This document shows positions 13,807 to 13,926 of a DNA stretch of 13,926 nt, piece after piece. The notes beneath the pieces were generated by a model, which saw nothing but the letters and a program-made list of their open reading frames with translations, was not told where the DNA came from and did not search any database. A program made the position numbers and the translations under genes. The stretch covers positions 1-13,926 of the forward strand of contig JAUIJG010000099.1 of NCBI GenBank assembly GCA_030431355.1, in the 5' to 3' direction. The stretch comes from a bacterium (GTDB taxonomy: Bacteria; Cyanobacteriota; Vampirovibrionia; Obscuribacterales; Obscuribacteraceae). Position 1 is the stretch's first letter. The number at the start of each line of letters is the position of its first letter.

Positions 13807-13926
13807 GTGGCTCATATGATTGAATCCGCCAAATGCGGGCGGGCTAGCTGTAAAGTTTGCAAAGAGACTATCGCGAAAGGTGAGCTAAGACTGGGGGAAG
13901 AGTTTCCCAATCCCTTTTCGGAAGGC
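13807..13926 (+). CDS. PARP-type zinc-finger protein, 5' part
   Basis: The first 40 residues of a gene that continues past the window. MIESAKCGRASCKVCKETIAKGELRLG matches the start of the PARP-type zinc finger (zf-PARP), in eukaryotic PARP1 and DNA ligase III a DNA-break-binding module. The pattern here is AK-x-GR-x-x-C-x-x-C, with Cys15 and Cys18 as the first two zinc ligands; the third and fourth (His, Cys) would lie downstream. GTG at 13807 is preferred over the ATG three codons later, since GGAGG lies eight bases upstream of it and the MAHMIE start is similar to other bacterial versions. A catalytic ADP-ribosyltransferase domain cannot be judged from this piece. Probably a DNA-binding protein. 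Confidence 0.85.
   Translation, partial: MAHMIESAKCGRASCKVCKETIAKGELRLGEEFPNPFSEG

Overview
This is a bacterial window using the standard code with Shine-Dalgarno initiation. ATG, GTG and TTG all appear as likely starts, and TGA ends several intact genes. Base composition is close to balanced. The gene content mixes secreted proteins and families better known from eukaryotes: a collagen-like repeat protein, a calpain-type protease, a PARP-type zinc finger, a baeRF translation-factor-like protein and a mu-protocadherin-like Gly-rich surface protein. This mix fits large-genome environmental lineages such as Obscuribacterales (Melainabacteria) or Planctomycetota-like bacteria. That placement is inference from gene content and is weakly held; no rRNA, tRNA or marker gene is present.

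Layout: (1) 3-923 is the 3' part of a DASS/SLC13 anion transporter, convergent with a minus-strand block. (2) 940-4028, minus, holds an alpha/beta hydrolase, a glutathione peroxidase with a possible membrane anchor and a second start, and a baeRF family-3-like protein. (3) 4151-5866, minus, is a two-gene unit: a TadE-pilin-like protein with 42 uninterrupted Gly-Pro-X triplets, followed with no gap by a SAM methyltransferase. (4) 6171-7223, plus, is a secreted thioredoxin-like protein whose frame is interrupted by one TGA, directly followed by a hairpin with the geometry of a bacterial SECIS element. (5) 7266-8669, minus, is a secreted TPR protein with an Asp-rich tail. (6) 8929-10970, plus, is a translationally coupled pair: a secreted NTF2/SnoaL-like protein and a Gly-rich mu-protocadherin-like surface protein. 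(7) 11015-12601, plus, is an M28 metallopeptidase. (8) 12615-13670, minus, is a calpain-like cysteine protease, divergent from a PARP-type zinc-finger gene that runs off the end of the window.

No mobile element, CRISPR array, tRNA or rRNA was seen. Most genes carry export signals or are envelope-related, so the region reads as an accessory cell-surface and redox neighbourhood rather than one pathway. The strongest lead is the thioredoxin-like gene at 6171-7223: W-TGA-P-G-K in frame, a 260-codon open continuation, no good restart signal, and an 8-bp hairpin with a GGU loop 25 nt after the TGA. It is a candidate undescribed selenoprotein, with a recent nonsense mutation as the main alternative. 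The TadE-collagen fusion is the second lead.
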